A stretch of 64,000 nt of DNA, from contig JAUIEJ010000003.1 of assembly GCA_030428885.1 (NCBI GenBank), forward strand, positions 407,484 through 471,483. The letters are read 5' to 3'. Below, one piece after another: positions 42,568-51,986 of this stretch. Made by a program: the position numbers and the translations under genes. This DNA is from Gemmatimonadota bacterium (GTDB lineage: Bacteria > Gemmatimonadota > Gemmatimonadetes > Longimicrobiales > Gaopeijiaceae). Numbering within the stretch: position 1 is the first letter of the stretch; each line of letters begins with the position of its first letter. Below the pieces are notes generated by a model. It was not told the DNA's origin and searched no databases. It saw only the letters and a program-made list of their open reading frames with translations.

Positions 42568-45500
42568 CGGATCGGGAACGGGGCCGCGGCCCCGGGGAGG
42601 AGCTGCCGCTGGACGACCCGGGATTCCTCATGCGGTTCAAGGAATTCGGGCCCACGTCCTTCGCCGTGGATCACCGCACCAGCATGGTGGTGCTCCTGGT
42701 GATCATCGGGATCCTGGGGCTCCTCTCCTACCAGACCACGCCCAAGGAGTCGTTTCCGGAGATCGAGGTCCCCATGATCGCCGTGAACACCTTCTACGCG
42801 GGGGTGTCGCCGGCCGATATGGAGTCCCTCATCACCCGACCCCTGGAAGACGAGCTGAGCACCATCTCCGAGATCAAGGAGCTCACGTCGTCGTCCACCG
42901 AGGGGTATTCCAGCGTCGTGGCCGAGTTCGAGACCACGGTGGACATGGAGGACGCCCTCCAGAAGGTCCGGGAGAAGGTGGATCTGGCGAAGCCCGATCT
43001 CCCGGACGAGGCCGAGGAACCGTCGGTGATGGAGTTCGACTTCACCGAGGTGCCCATCATGCAGGTGAACCTCTCCGGGGACTACGGATTGGTGCGCCTG
43101 AAGGACATCGCCGACGATCTCCAGGACCGTCTCGAGCAGATTCCCGAACTGCTCCGGGTGGACGTCCGGGGCGGGCTGGAGCGGGAGGTGAAGGTCGACG
43201 TGGACCTGCCCCGGCTCCAGTTCTACGGGCTGGCCATCGGGGACGTCATCGACGCCATCGCCTCGGAGAACGTCAACATCCCCGGGGGATCCATCGACGT
43301 GGGCCGGTCCAAGTACCTGGTCCGGGTGGACGGGGAGTTCGAGGATCCGTCCCTCATCGAAGATCTGGTCGTCACGGCCGAAAGCGGCCGGCCCGTGTAC
43401 GTGCGCGACGTGGCGTCGGTGGACTTCGGCTTCGCCGAGCGGGACAGCTACGCCCGCCTCGACGGAAGTCCCGTGCTGACCCTGGACATCATCAAGCGGT
43501 CGGGGGAGAACATCATCGCCACGTCGGAGGCGGTGAAGTCGGTCATCGAGGAATTCGAGCCCCTCTTCCCGCCGTCCACGGTGGTGAAGATCACCGGGGA
43601 CCAGTCCGTCGACATCGAGATGATGGTGAGCTCCCTGGAGAACAACATTCTCTCGGGACTGATCCTCATCGTGGCCGTGCTCCTGTTCTTCCTGGGGCTG
43701 GCCAACTCGGGCTTCGTGGCCGTCTCCATTCCGTCGTCCATGCTCCTGAGCTTCATCGTGCTCAAGCTCATGGGCGTGAGCATGAACATGGTGGTGCTGT
43801 TCAGCCTGATCCTCGCCCTGGGGATGCTGGTGGACAACGCCATCGTGGTGGTGGAGAACATCTACCGGTACATGGAAGAGGGATGGGACTCGGGATGGGC
43901 GGCGAAGAAGGCCACGGGGGAGGTGGCCATTCCGGTCATCGCCTCCACCGCCACGACCCTGGGGGCCTTCGCCCCGCTGCTGTTCTGGCCCGGGATCACC
44001 GGGGAGTTCATGGGCTACCTGCCCAAGACCCTCATCGTGACCCTCACCAGTTCGCTCTTCGTGGCCCTGGTCATCGTCCCGGTGCTCTGCGCCATGTTCA
44101 TGAAGCTCGAGGGCGAGCCCCGGAAGCCGCTGACCCGCCCCGCCCGGTTCACCCTCGCCGGGGTGTCGGCGCTGGTGCTCCTCCTGGTGGCGGGCTCCAA
44201 CCCCCTCACGGCGGGGCTCCTGGCCGCCACCGCGGTGGGGGTCTGGGCCCTGTACCACTTCCTGCTGGCGTCGTCGGCCCGGACGTTCCAGGAGCGGGTC
44301 CTCCCGCGGATGCTGGACACGTACGAGAATCAGCTCCGGTGGGCGCTGGAGCACCGGGCGGTCATGATCGCCTCTTCGGTGGCGGTGCTGGTGGTGACCA
44401 TCGGGCTGTTCACCCGCTTCAACGCGGGCATCGAGTACTTCCCCGAGGACATCCCGCCCAAGCAGGTTTTCGTCGACGTGGAGACACCCGTGGGCACCCG
44501 GGTGGAGGCCACCGACGCCCTGGTTCGGCGCCTGGAAGCCGAACTCCTGTCGGTGCCGGGACGGGCCGACTGGAAGAGCACGGTGGCCGTGGCCGGGGGC
44601 GGGGGCGGCGGGGGGGCCGGCGCCATGATGGGCTCGGGGGGTCCCTCGGGGCCCCAGATGGGACGCATCACCCTGAGCTACGTCGACTTCCAGGACCGGG
44701 AGTTCGACACCTTCGAGATGCTCGCCGAGATGCAGGCGTCGGTGGGCTCGGAGATCGCCGGGGCCGAGGTCACGGTGGAGCAGCTCCAGGAGGGTGTCCA
44801 GTCCGGCGCTCCGGTGAACATCGAGATCGTGGGCGAGGATCCCGATCAGCTCGAACTCCTCAGCGGTCGCGCCCTGGAGATCCTCCGCAACGACCCCATC
44901 ATCGAGAAGCTGGTGGGGCTGGAGAGTGATCTGGACGCCGCCCGTCCCGAACTGTCGGTCACGGTGGATCGGGAGAAAGCGGCCCTCTACGACCTCACCA
45001 CCTCCGAGGTGGGCCGGGCGATCCGGGGGGCCATCCAGGGGGTGGAGGCGGCCAAGTACCGCACGGGCTCCGACGAGTACGACATTATCGTCCGCCTGGC
45101 GCCCCAGTACCGGCAGGAGCTGGATCAGCTCCGGGAACTCACCGTCATGGCCGACGGCGGCCGCCAGGTGCCCCTCCTGTCGGTGGCCGACTGGCAGGTG
45201 GGCGAAGGCTACGGCACGATTCGCCGGAAGGACCAGGAGCGCATGGCCACCATCTCGTCGGACGTGGCGGCGGGGTTGAACTCCAACGCCGTCCTGGCCG
45301 AGGTGCGGGGCGTGCTCCAGACCTTCGTGGACGACGAGCTGCCTCCGGGCTACACGGTGGAGTACACGGGTCAGCAGGAGGAGCAGGACGAGGCCCAGGC
45401 GTTCCTGGGCGGGGCCTTCCTCACGGCCCTCATGCTCATCGCCTTCATCCTGATCAGCCAGTTCAACTCGGTGATCAAGCCCGTCATCATCATGACCTCG

Positions 45501-46118
45501 GTGCTCATGTCCACCGTGGGCGTGTTCATGGGGCTCATGGTCTTCCGGATGCCCTTCGGCGTCATCATGACCGGCGTGGGCATCATCTCCCTGGCGGGCA
45601 TCGTGGTGAACAACGCCATCGTGCTCATCGACTACATCGACATTCTCCGGGACCGGGACGGCATGGACCGGCGGGAAGCCCTGGTCCAGGGCGGGAAGAC
45701 CCGGTTCCGGCCGGTGGTCCTGACGGCCACCACCACGGCCCTGGGGCTGGTGCCCCTGGCCATCGGGCTCAACTTCGACTTCTTCGGCCTCTACACCTCC
45801 CTCTCCCCCGAGCTGTACTGGGGAGGGGACCAGGCGGCGTGGTGGGGCCCCATGGCCGTGGCCGTCATCGTGGGGATCATCTTCGCCACCTTCCTCACCC
45901 TGGTGCTGGTGCCCGTCATGTACTCCCTCGTGGACGACTTCAGCCGGGTGTTCTCCCGCTACTTCGTCTCGAAGGACGACGAGGCCGAGGATCCGGGTAC
46001 GCCGACGTGGGAACGGGACGTGGAGACGGGCATTCCGCCCCGGGTGCGGGAGCCCGAGCCCGCCCAGGTGTTCCGGACCGGAGTCCAGGGACTCCGGCCG
46101 AGGCCCGAAACGAGCTGA
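42564..46118 (+). CDS. RND-family multidrug/metabolite efflux permease
   Basis: Proton-driven inner-membrane trimer that exports hydrophobic compounds through TolC. 1184 residues with the twelve segments and two large periplasmic loops of AcrB-type proteins. TM4 carries LGMLVDNAIVVVENIYRY; Asp 424 matches AcrB Asp 407 but the following Asp is Asn, as in many RND proteins outside Enterobacteria. The second half repeats VVNNAIVLIDYIDILR. An unusual glycine/methionine-rich loop lies near residues 676-695 (AGGGGGGGAGAMMGSGG), in the second periplasmic loop. Extra cytoplasmic tail of about 50 residues at the C-terminus. Confidence 0.95.
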   Translation: MTDRERGRGPGEELPLDDPGFLMRFKEFGPTSFAVDHRTSMVVLLVIIGILGLLSYQTTPKESFPEIEVPMIAVNTFYAGVSPADMESLITRPLEDELSTISEIKELTSSSTEGYSSVVAEFETTVDMEDALQKVREKVDLAKPDLPDEAEEPSVMEFDFTEVPIMQVNLSGDYGLVRLKDIADDLQDRLEQIPELLRVDVRGGLEREVKVDVDLPRLQFYGLAIGDVIDAIASENVNIPGGSIDVGRSKYLVRVDGEFEDPSLIEDLVVTAESGRPVYVRDVASVDFGFAERDSYARLDGSPVLTLDIIKRSGENIIATSEAVKSVIEEFEPLFPPSTVVKITGDQSVDIEMMVSSLENNILSGLILIVAVLLFFLGLANSGFVAVSIPSSMLLSFIVLKLMGVSMNMVVLFSLILALGMLVDNAIVVVENIYRYMEEGWDSGWAAKKATGEVAIPVIASTATTLGAFAPLLFWPGITGEFMGYLPKTLIVTLTSSLFVALVIVPVLCAMFMKLEGEPRKPLTRPARFTLAGVSALVLLLVAGSNPLTAGLLAATAVGVWALYHFLLASSARTFQERVLPRMLDTYENQLRWALEHRAVMIASSVAVLVVTIGLFTRFNAGIEYFPEDIPPKQVFVDVETPVGTRVEATDALVRRLEAELLSVPGRADWKSTVAVAGGGGGGGAGAMMGSGGPSGPQMGRITLSYVDFQDREFDTFEMLAEMQASVGSEIAGAEVTVEQLQEGVQSGAPVNIEIVGEDPDQLELLSGRALEILRNDPIIEKLVGLESDLDAARPELSVTVDREKAALYDLTTSEVGRAIRGAIQGVEAAKYRTGSDEYDIIVRLAPQYRQELDQLRELTVMADGGRQVPLLSVADWQVGEGYGTIRRKDQERMATISSDVAAGLNSNAVLAEVRGVLQTFVDDELPPGYTVEYTGQQEEQDEAQAFLGGAFLTALMLIAFILISQFNSVIKPVIIMTSVLMSTVGVFMGLMVFRMPFGVIMTGVGIISLAGIVVNNAIVLIDYIDILRDRDGMDRREALVQGGKTRFRPVVLTATTTALGLVPLAIGLNFDFFGLYTSLSPELYWGGDQAAWWGPMAVAVIVGIIFATFLTLVLVPVMYSLVDDFSRVFSRYFVSKDDEAEDPGTPTWERDVETGIPPRVREPEPAQVFRTGVQGLRPRPETS

Positions 46119-46123
46119 CGACG

Positions 46124-46576
46124 GTGTCGGGAACGTCGTCCCAGGGGGCGGTGCGCCGGGTCGTTCGCGACCTTCGGGGCGCCGCCCCCATCGTCGTCTA
46201 CTACCTGGCCACGCCCCTCTTCGCCCTGGCCGACGCCGTGGGGTGGGGTCCGTTGCGGGCCGCCGGGATCACCGATCCCTCGGTGCGCTGGATCTACTAC
46301 GGGGTGCTCTTCGCCCTGGGATGGCTCGTGCGCCGCTACCCCCGGGGGGCCGGACCGGTGGCGCTGGTGGAGGGCACCGCCAACCTGGTCCTCCTCTTCC
46401 TCTCGGTGCTGGGACCCGTGTGGGGATTGCTGGACGACGTCGACGGATCCGCCATGGCGGGGGTCGATCTTCCCAGCCGGGTCCTGAACCTCGTGGTGGT
46501 GGGCGGCATGACCATCTACGCCCTGAAACGCACCATCGGGACCCTGGAGCGGGACGCGGGACGACGTCGGAGGTGA
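46124..46576 (+). CDS. Small inner-membrane protein of unknown function
   Basis: 150 residues from a GTG at 46124, five bases after the RND stop. About three to four hydrophobic segments (APIVVYYLATPLFALAD, WIYYGVLFALGWLV, ANLVLLFLSVLGPVWGLL, VLNLVVVGGMTIYAL) with a basic C-terminus. No recognised domain. Last gene of the efflux operon, so it may be an accessory subunit, though the linkage is positional only. A later GTG at 46151 could be the true start. Confidence 0.6.
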   Translation: MSGTSSQGAVRRVVRDLRGAAPIVVYYLATPLFALADAVGWGPLRAAGITDPSVRWIYYGVLFALGWLVRRYPRGAGPVALVEGTANLVLLFLSVLGPVWGLLDDVDGSAMAGVDLPSRVLNLVVVGGMTIYALKRTIGTLERDAGRRRR

Positions 46577-46601
46577 CGCCGCCCCGCCCCGCGCCCGGCG
46601 G

Positions 46602-48185
46602 TCAGCGCACCCGGGCCACGCCGTCCACGTCGACGGGCACCGGGATGCCCAGGAGGGTGGCCAGGGTGGGCGCGATGTCCACGGTGGCGGCCCGCTCCGG
46701 ATGCTCCCCGGCGACCACCCCCGGCCCCACGACGATGAAGGGCACCCAGCGATCGTAGTGGTACGGGCTGCCGTGGGTGCTGCCGAACTCGTCGTCGATG
46801 AACCCCTCGGGCATGCGCACGGCCACCTCCAGCCCGGGGAAGTCCACGACCCGTCCCTCCACGTAGCCGTTGACGTACAGTTCCTCCAGGGAGTCGGCGG
46901 GGTTGCCCTCCTGGAGACGGGCGAAGGGGTAGGCCTGGGCCACCACGTCCAGGCCGTCCAGCACCTGGGCCACCGCGAAGCCGCCGTCTCCGGTGACCAC
47001 CCCCTCCAGCGCCGCGTCGGCGGCCGCCAGATCGGCCTGGCTGACCCGGCGGCCCGGGAGTCCCTGGGACACCCGAACCTCGGGAAGGTCCAGCACCCCG
47101 TGGTCGGCCGAGAGGGCCAGGGTCCAGTTGCCGGCGCCCACGCGGGCGTCGAGGGAGTCCATGAGGATGGCCAGTTCCCGGTCGAGATGGAGCAGGTTGT
47201 CGAGCTGCTCCAGCGAGAGGGGACCGAAGGTGTGTCCCACGCCGTCCACCGAGGAATACGAGAGGGCCAGGAGGTCGACGGAGCCGCGGACCCCCAGTTC
47301 CAGCTCCCGGAGGGCGTGCACAGCCAGGGTCGTCACGGCGGCGTCGGGGGCCGGACTGTCCTCGAGCCAGTCCCCCCACGCCGACCGATCCATCATGTCC
47401 ACCTCCACGAAGGCGTGGTGGGGCAGGGTGGTGTGGACGCCGTCGGCCTCGTGGGGATCGGCGTCGGGGCGGGCCCGGGGGCGCCAGGCCTCCTCTCCCC
47501 GCCAGCTCCACACCGTGTCGCCCCACAACAGGGGTCCCACGACCTCGTTGGCCGCCCGCACCCATTCGGGAAGGGCGTCGTGGTAGTAGGAGCTGGTGGT
47601 GAAGCCGCCCACCCCGTCCCCCAGGGCGAGCCAGTAGGCGTCCTGGGCCGCGTGCCCCGTGAGGGGAATGGCGCCCCGGTCCTTCCGGGAGATGCCGATG
47701 ACCCTGGACTCGGGATCGGCTTCCCGGACCCAGTCGCCGATGCCGTCGGTGCGGATGTTGGCCGGCGACCGACCGGGCAGCCCCGGATCGGCCAGGATCT
47801 CCACGGTGGTGTCGGCCACGGCGTACACCGACCGCCAGACGCCGTCGACCTCCTCGTACCAGGAGTTCCCCGAGACGCCGTGGTGCCGGGGAAGACGCCC
47901 CGTGCCGATGGTGGTGTGGCCCGGGGCCGTGGAGGTCTTGGCGTGATCGTGGGTGGTGTTGGTGAACACGGCGCCCTGGTCCATGAGGCGCCGGAAGCCC
48001 CCCGTGAAGAGGTCGTCGTATCGAGTCAGGAGATCGGCTCGGAGCTGGTCCACCACCACCAACACCCCCAGGTGGGGGCCGTCGTCGGCCCCTGGCGCGT
48101 CGGCCGGGGGGGCGTCGGTGCCGCCGCAGGCCGATGCGGCGAGACCCAGGAGGAGGGCGAGAGGAGTGAGAGGCGAACGGTCCAT
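46602..48185 (-). CDS. PafA-like alkaline phosphatase / phosphodiesterase lipoprotein
   Basis: 527 residues. Signal peptide with lipobox ASAC (Cys 20). The alkaline-phosphatase superfamily core has the metal-ligand region LVVVDQLRADLLTRY, the nucleophile region HAKTSTAPGHTTIGTG (Thr/Ser near 84-86), then DLLALSYSSVDGVGH, the metal pair ALSADHGVLDLP, and a late HGSPYHYDRWVPF. This order is that of the type I phosphodiesterase/nucleotide pyrophosphatase and PafA-type phosphatases, which release phosphate from organic esters in the periplasm. Convergent with the RND operon. Confidence 0.9.
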   Translation of the reverse strand: MDRSPLTPLALLLGLAASACGGTDAPPADAPGADDGPHLGVLVVVDQLRADLLTRYDDLFTGGFRRLMDQGAVFTNTTHDHAKTSTAPGHTTIGTGRLPRHHGVSGNSWYEEVDGVWRSVYAVADTTVEILADPGLPGRSPANIRTDGIGDWVREADPESRVIGISRKDRGAIPLTGHAAQDAYWLALGDGVGGFTTSSYYHDALPEWVRAANEVVGPLLWGDTVWSWRGEEAWRPRARPDADPHEADGVHTTLPHHAFVEVDMMDRSAWGDWLEDSPAPDAAVTTLAVHALRELELGVRGSVDLLALSYSSVDGVGHTFGPLSLEQLDNLLHLDRELAILMDSLDARVGAGNWTLALSADHGVLDLPEVRVSQGLPGRRVSQADLAAADAALEGVVTGDGGFAVAQVLDGLDVVAQAYPFARLQEGNPADSLEELYVNGYVEGRVVDFPGLEVAVRMPEGFIDDEFGSTHGSPYHYDRWVPFIVVGPGVVAGEHPERAATVDIAPTLATLLGIPVPVDVDGVARVR

Positions 48186-48349
48186 CGGGCACCGGGGTTC
48201 GAAGCGGCGGGAGGGTCGGGGAGGGGGAATCTCGCCCCGGGTCCCGGGTCGGGGCCACCCCGGTGACTCGGTCGTGACGCCCCCCGGGGGGTCCGTTGAC
48301 ACCCCGGATTCGCAGGGCCAGGATACCCGTTCCCCCGCTTTCGGAGCCC

Positions 48350-48931
48350 ATGGTGGAATCCCGTTCCCTCCCGGATCGCCCCTCCTCGCCGACCCGCCGA
48401 CGTCGCCGAGCCCGCGGCGCGTCGTGGGGGGTCGCCGTGTTGGTGGCGTCGCTCTCGGCCTGCACGTCGTCGCTCCAGTGGTCGTCACTGGGCGGCGAGG
48501 CCATGGCGGAACAGGCGGTCTACGAGGCGGTGGTGCGCTACATCCACGCCTACTACCGGCCGCCCGAGTGGAACCCGACGCCCGTGGCGTGGTGCCTGGC
48601 CACCAATCGCCGCTCCGCCACGGTGGTGCGGGAGCGGGACGGCAGCCGTCGGGGAGCGTGGACGCCGGCCCCCCGGCTCCTGGGGTCCCTCTCGGATCTG
48701 GATCCCCCGGTGGTGGCGGCCCAGGACTGCGGTCGCGGCGACGACGGCATGGAGCGGCTCCGGGAGGGGGGCGGCCTGGCCGTGCTCCTGACCGTGGGCC
48801 ACCCGGCGTGGGAGTCCCCCGAGCGGGCCCGGGTCTCGGTCCGGACCTTCCAGGATACCCGGGCCACCAACCGGTTCGAGTGCCGGGTGGCCCGGGCCGT
48901 GGAATCGTGGCGCGTGCAGGACTGTCTGTGA
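48350..48931 (+). CDS. Small predicted lipoprotein of unknown function
   Basis: 193 residues. Arg-rich start, hydrophobic segment and lipobox SLSAC (about residue 37) predict a lipoprotein with a longer n-region than usual. The body has WNPTPVAWCLATN and FECRVARAVESWRVQDCL with four cysteines outside the lipobox that could form disulfides. No known domain. Its stop overlaps the DUF1295 gene by GTGA. Perfect TTGACA at 48296-48301 lies upstream but no good -10 follows, so the promoter is uncertain. Confidence 0.7.
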   Translation: MVESRSLPDRPSSPTRRRRRARGASWGVAVLVASLSACTSSLQWSSLGGEAMAEQAVYEAVVRYIHAYYRPPEWNPTPVAWCLATNRRSATVVRERDGSRRGAWTPAPRLLGSLSDLDPPVVAAQDCGRGDDGMERLREGGGLAVLLTVGHPAWESPERARVSVRTFQDTRATNRFECRVARAVESWRVQDCL

Positions 48932-49716
48932 CGGCGCTTCTCCACGGCGGGTGGACGGCGCTGGGGGCGGTGCTGGCCCTCACGACCCTGGTGTGGGGCG
49001 CCTCGCTCCTGCTCCGGGACGTCAGCATCATCGACGTCTTCTGGGGACCCCTCTTCGCGCTCCAGGCCTGGGTGTATCGGGGTGGGGCCGCGGATCCCGG
49101 AGAGGCGTCTCTCGTGGCCGTGGCGCTGGTGACCGCGTGGGCCGCCCGCCTGGCCCTCCACCTGGGGCGCCGCGCCCGGGGCTCGGGAGAGGACCCCCGC
49201 TACGCCGCCATGCGGGAGGCCGGGGGTCGGGGATGGTCGGTCCGGGCCCTGGCCACCGTCTTCTGGCTCCAGGGCGCCCTGGCCTGGCTCGTGGCCTGGC
49301 CCGTGGCGGTGGCGGCCCGCTCCCACGAGCCCCTGGGGGCCCTGGGGTGGATCGGCGCCGGAGTGGCGGCGGCCGGGGCGGCGTTCGAGGCGGTGGCCGA
49401 CGCCCAACTGCGCCGTTTCAAGGCCGACCCCCACCGGCGGGGGCAGGTCATGGACTCGGGGCTGTGGCGCTACAGTCGCCACCCCAACTACTTCGGCGAC
49501 GCGGTCTTCTGGTGGGGCGTCTGGCTCCTGGCCGCGTCGGTGGGAGGGGCCTGGACCGTGTTCGCCCCCCTGGTCATGACCGGCCTCCTGCTCCGGGTGT
49601 CGGGCGTGCCGCTGCTGGAGTCCCGCCTCCGGGAGACCCGTCCGGGATACGCCGACTACGTGCGCCGCACGCCGGCCTTCGTGCCGTGGGTTCCCCGCTC
49701 CCGCGACGGAACATGA
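48928..49716 (+). CDS. DUF1295 (steroid 5-alpha-reductase-like) membrane protein
   Basis: 262 residues, about six to seven membrane segments. The signature SGLWRYSRHPNYFGDAVFWW and the preceding SIIDVFWGP are those of the DUF1295/isoprenylcysteine-methyltransferase-like and steroid reductase relatives. The C-terminal RPGYADYVRRTPAFVPW is also conserved in the family. Likely acts on a lipid or isoprenoid substrate in the membrane. GTG start overlapping the lipoprotein stop; overlaps the next gene by ATGA. Confidence 0.85.
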   Translation: MTALLHGGWTALGAVLALTTLVWGASLLLRDVSIIDVFWGPLFALQAWVYRGGAADPGEASLVAVALVTAWAARLALHLGRRARGSGEDPRYAAMREAGGRGWSVRALATVFWLQGALAWLVAWPVAVAARSHEPLGALGWIGAGVAAAGAAFEAVADAQLRRFKADPHRRGQVMDSGLWRYSRHPNYFGDAVFWWGVWLLAASVGGAWTVFAPLVMTGLLLRVSGVPLLESRLRETRPGYADYVRRTPAFVPWVPRSRDGT

Positions 49717-50198
49717 CCGACCCCCGGACGGTGGTGGCCTCGGCGGTGCAGTCCCTGGCCGCCCGGCGATTGGGACGCGCCTTCCTGCCCCTGGCGGTCA
49801 CGGCCCTGGCCGGGATCGGGGGCGGTGTGGCCGGGGTGTGGTCGGCGCCGGTGGCGACGACCCTCGCCGTGGGGGCGGCGGCGGTGGCCGGGGCGTTCAT
49901 GGTCATGGGACTCCGGGCGGTCCGGGTGGCCCTGGAGACGCGCCCCGGGGGCGCGTGGCGGTGGGCGGGTCTGGCCCGGGTGGTGCCCTTCGCCTGGTCG
50001 ATCTGGGCGCTGGTGGTGCCCGGGGTGGGCACCGGCCGGGCCGCCCTGGCCCGAGGGGCCTGGGGGGGCGTGGCCCTGGCGGTCCTGACCATGGGCCTGG
50101 TCCTCCGGGTTCTCCTGGACGCCCACCGGGTGGGCGAGCTCGAGGCCCTGGCGGGCACCATGGCGGTGCCGGCTCCCGAAGAGGAGGCCTCGCCGTGA
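49713..50198 (+). CDS. Small multi-pass membrane protein, unknown
   Basis: 161 residues, ATG in an ATGA overlap with the DUF1295 gene. Three to four hydrophobic segments (LPLAVTALAGIGGGVAGVW, AVATTL..VAGAFMVMGL, FAWSIWALVVPGVG, GGVALAVLTMGLVLRVLL). Short acidic C-terminus. No family recognised. Tightly coupled to both neighbours, so it may assist the DUF1295 protein. Confidence 0.6.
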   Translation: MTDPRTVVASAVQSLAARRLGRAFLPLAVTALAGIGGGVAGVWSAPVATTLAVGAAAVAGAFMVMGLRAVRVALETRPGGAWRWAGLARVVPFAWSIWALVVPGVGTGRAALARGAWGGVALAVLTMGLVLRVLLDAHRVGELEALAGTMAVPAPEEEASP

Positions 50199-50407
50199 GG
50201 CGGCGCGTGGTCCGCACCGTGGCGGTGGCGGCGGTGACCGGGTTCGTGCTGGCGTTCCTGCTGCTCCCGGGGCTGGACGCCCTGGGACGGACGCTCCTCA
50301 TGCCGCCGTCGTACCGGCCCGCCGCCCGAGTCCTCCTGGCGGCCCTGTGGGCCGTGGGGGTGGCGGCGACGTGGGCCTACGAGCCGCCGCCGTCGGATCC
50401 GGACTGA
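50195..50407 (+). CDS. Small two-pass membrane protein, unknown
   Basis: 70 residues with GTG start; a strong ribosome-binding site (GAGGAGG at 50181-50187) is 7 bases upstream, inside the preceding gene, with a GTGA overlap. Two hydrophobic stretches (VAVAAVTGFVLAFLLLPGL and VLLAALWAVGVAATWAY). The 3' end overlaps the convergent CAP-domain gene by 31 bases. No function assigned. Confidence 0.6.
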   Translation: MRRRVVRTVAVAAVTGFVLAFLLLPGLDALGRTLLMPPSYRPAARVLLAALWAVGVAATWAYEPPPSDPD

Positions 50408-51015
50408 GGCGGGTCTCCCACACATCCCGGAGGCCCCTCCGGCGCGGCCCGGCGCCGCCCCAGGACCAGGACCCACACGGGATTGGGGGTCGACGGGCCC
50501 TCGGCCCACGCTACCCCCACCTCCCGGTAGTCGGCCGTGAGGATGTTGTCCCGGTGGGGGGGCGACGCCATCCACCCCGACACCACCGCCGAGGGCGACG
50601 CGTAGCCCCGGGCCACGTTCTCGCCCACCAGGATCCACGGGTACCCGGCGGCCGTGGCCCGCTCCGGGGGCGACGACCCGTCCGAGCCCTCGTGCCCCCG
50701 GAGCCCGTGTTCGGCCAGGTCCCGGGCGTGGGTCCGGGCCGCCTCCTGGAGCCGGGCCTCGGGACGCAGGGCCACGAGCCCCCGGTCGGTGCGGATCAGG
50801 TTCACGGCGTCCAGGGCGGTCTGGCGCCGGTCGTCGGGGCAGGCCGCGGGTTCGGACCCGGAGTCCGACGGCCCCGGGGACGCGGGCGGGGGAGGGGCCA
50901 CGGCGGCCGGCGCGGGCGCCGCGGCCTCGGGGGCCGGCCGGACCGCCTCCGACGTGCCCACGGGTCGACAGGCGCCGAGCCCCGCCACCCCCGCCAGGAG
51001 CAGGGCCGGGATCAG
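50377..51015 (-). CDS. CAP/SCP-domain lipoprotein, probably CTG start
   Basis: About 212 residues. The CAP (SCP/TAPS, Pfam CAP) domain covers about residues 70-190: LDAVNLIRTDRGL, HARDLAEHG, VGENVARGYASP and GWMASPPHRDNILTADYREVGVAW, with the His and Glu pair typical of the fold. The signal region LIPALLLAGVAGLGAC ends in a lipobox. No ATG, GTG or TTG lies in frame near the upstream end; a CTG at 51015 overlaps the previous stop (CTGA) as in the other coupled pairs here, so a CTG start is likely. Confidence 0.8.
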   Translation of the reverse strand: MIPALLLAGVAGLGACRPVGTSEAVRPAPEAAAPAPAAVAPPPPASPGPSDSGSEPAACPDDRRQTALDAVNLIRTDRGLVALRPEARLQEAARTHARDLAEHGLRGHEGSDGSSPPERATAAGYPWILVGENVARGYASPSAVVSGWMASPPHRDNILTADYREVGVAWAEGPSTPNPVWVLVLGRRRAAPEGPPGCVGDPPQSGSDGGGS

Positions 51016-51986
51016 GCGTACCGCTCGAGGCGGGCGGCCACCTCGGCCACGATGTCGCCCGCCGGGCGGATGGCGCGGATCCCGTCCACCGATCGCCCCG
51101 CCTGCCAGTAGTCCTCCCGCCCCGAGCCGATGGACGAGCGCTTCAGGCGCCAGAGGGAGCGAAGGGCGTAGATGGAGCGCATCCAGTGTTTGGTGCGGCG
51201 CCCCTTCAGCATCCAGCGGGCCAGCGGGCCGGCCTTCGTGCCCACGGCCCGGACGAAGGGGGTGTCCAGGACCGCCACCGGCACCCCGGTGATCCGTTCC
51301 GTCCAGACCACGTCGTCGGCGCGGGCTTCCACCACGGCGCGCTTGTAGTCCTCGGCCGCCGCGCACTCCGGGGTGGCGATGAAACGGGTGCCCATCTGGA
51401 CCCCCGCATACCCCATCTCCAGCGCCCGGGCCACGTCGTCGGCCGTGGCCATCCCGCCGGCGCAGACCACCGGGAGTCCCAGGTCTCCCACCGCCTCCAG
51501 GAGCGCCTCGGGGCTCAGGGGCCCCGGATGACCGCCGGCGCGACGATTCACCCCGATGAGCCCGTCCACGCCGCAGTCCCGTGCTTTCTCCGCCCATTTC
51601 CGCTCCGTCACGTCGTGGTAGACCCGCCCCCCCACCCGGTGGGCGCGCTCCACGACCCAATCCGGTTTGCCCAGGGAGGTCACGAAGAAGCGCACGCCTT
51701 CCTCCAGCGCCACGTCGAGCCATTCCTCCATACGGGCCCGGTAGCGGGCCGATGACGCCTCGATCAGGCAGTTCATGCCGATGGGCCGGGAGGTGAGCTC
51801 CCGGATCCGGCGAAGGCCCGCCCGGAACTCGAAGCCGAACACGTAGGTGAGACTCACGGGCTGGAGCACCCCCAGCCCGCCGGCCTCGGAGACGGCGGCC
51901 ACCAGTTCCGGGTTGGAACAGGGGTACATGGGCCCGCAGATCAGGGGCACCTCGATGCCGGCGTGGCGGGTGAGGGCCGTGGTCAC
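51012..51986 (-). CDS. Nitronate monooxygenase-like FMN oxidoreductase
   Basis: TIM-barrel FMN enzyme of the NPD (nitronate monooxygenase / enoyl-ACP reductase II) family; 324 residues. Opening segment GIEVPLICGPMYPCSNPELV forms the flavin loop, RRAGGHPGP contains the family histidine (AGGH) and VCAGGMATADDVARALEMGY is the phosphate-binding part, followed by GVQMGTRFIATPEC. Oxidises alkyl nitronates, or acts as an acyl-carrier reductase; context (DUF4442 thioesterase-like gene upstream) does not decide. GTG start overlapping the upstream stop. Confidence 0.9.
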   Translation of the reverse strand: MTTALTRHAGIEVPLICGPMYPCSNPELVAAVSEAGGLGVLQPVSLTYVFGFEFRAGLRRIRELTSRPIGMNCLIEASSARYRARMEEWLDVALEEGVRFFVTSLGKPDWVVERAHRVGGRVYHDVTERKWAEKARDCGVDGLIGVNRRAGGHPGPLSPEALLEAVGDLGLPVVCAGGMATADDVARALEMGYAGVQMGTRFIATPECAAAEDYKRAVVEARADDVVWTERITGVPVAVLDTPFVRAVGTKAGPLARWMLKGRRTKHWMRSIYALRSLWRLKRSSIGSGREDYWQAGRSVDGIRAIRPAGDIVAEVAARLERYA

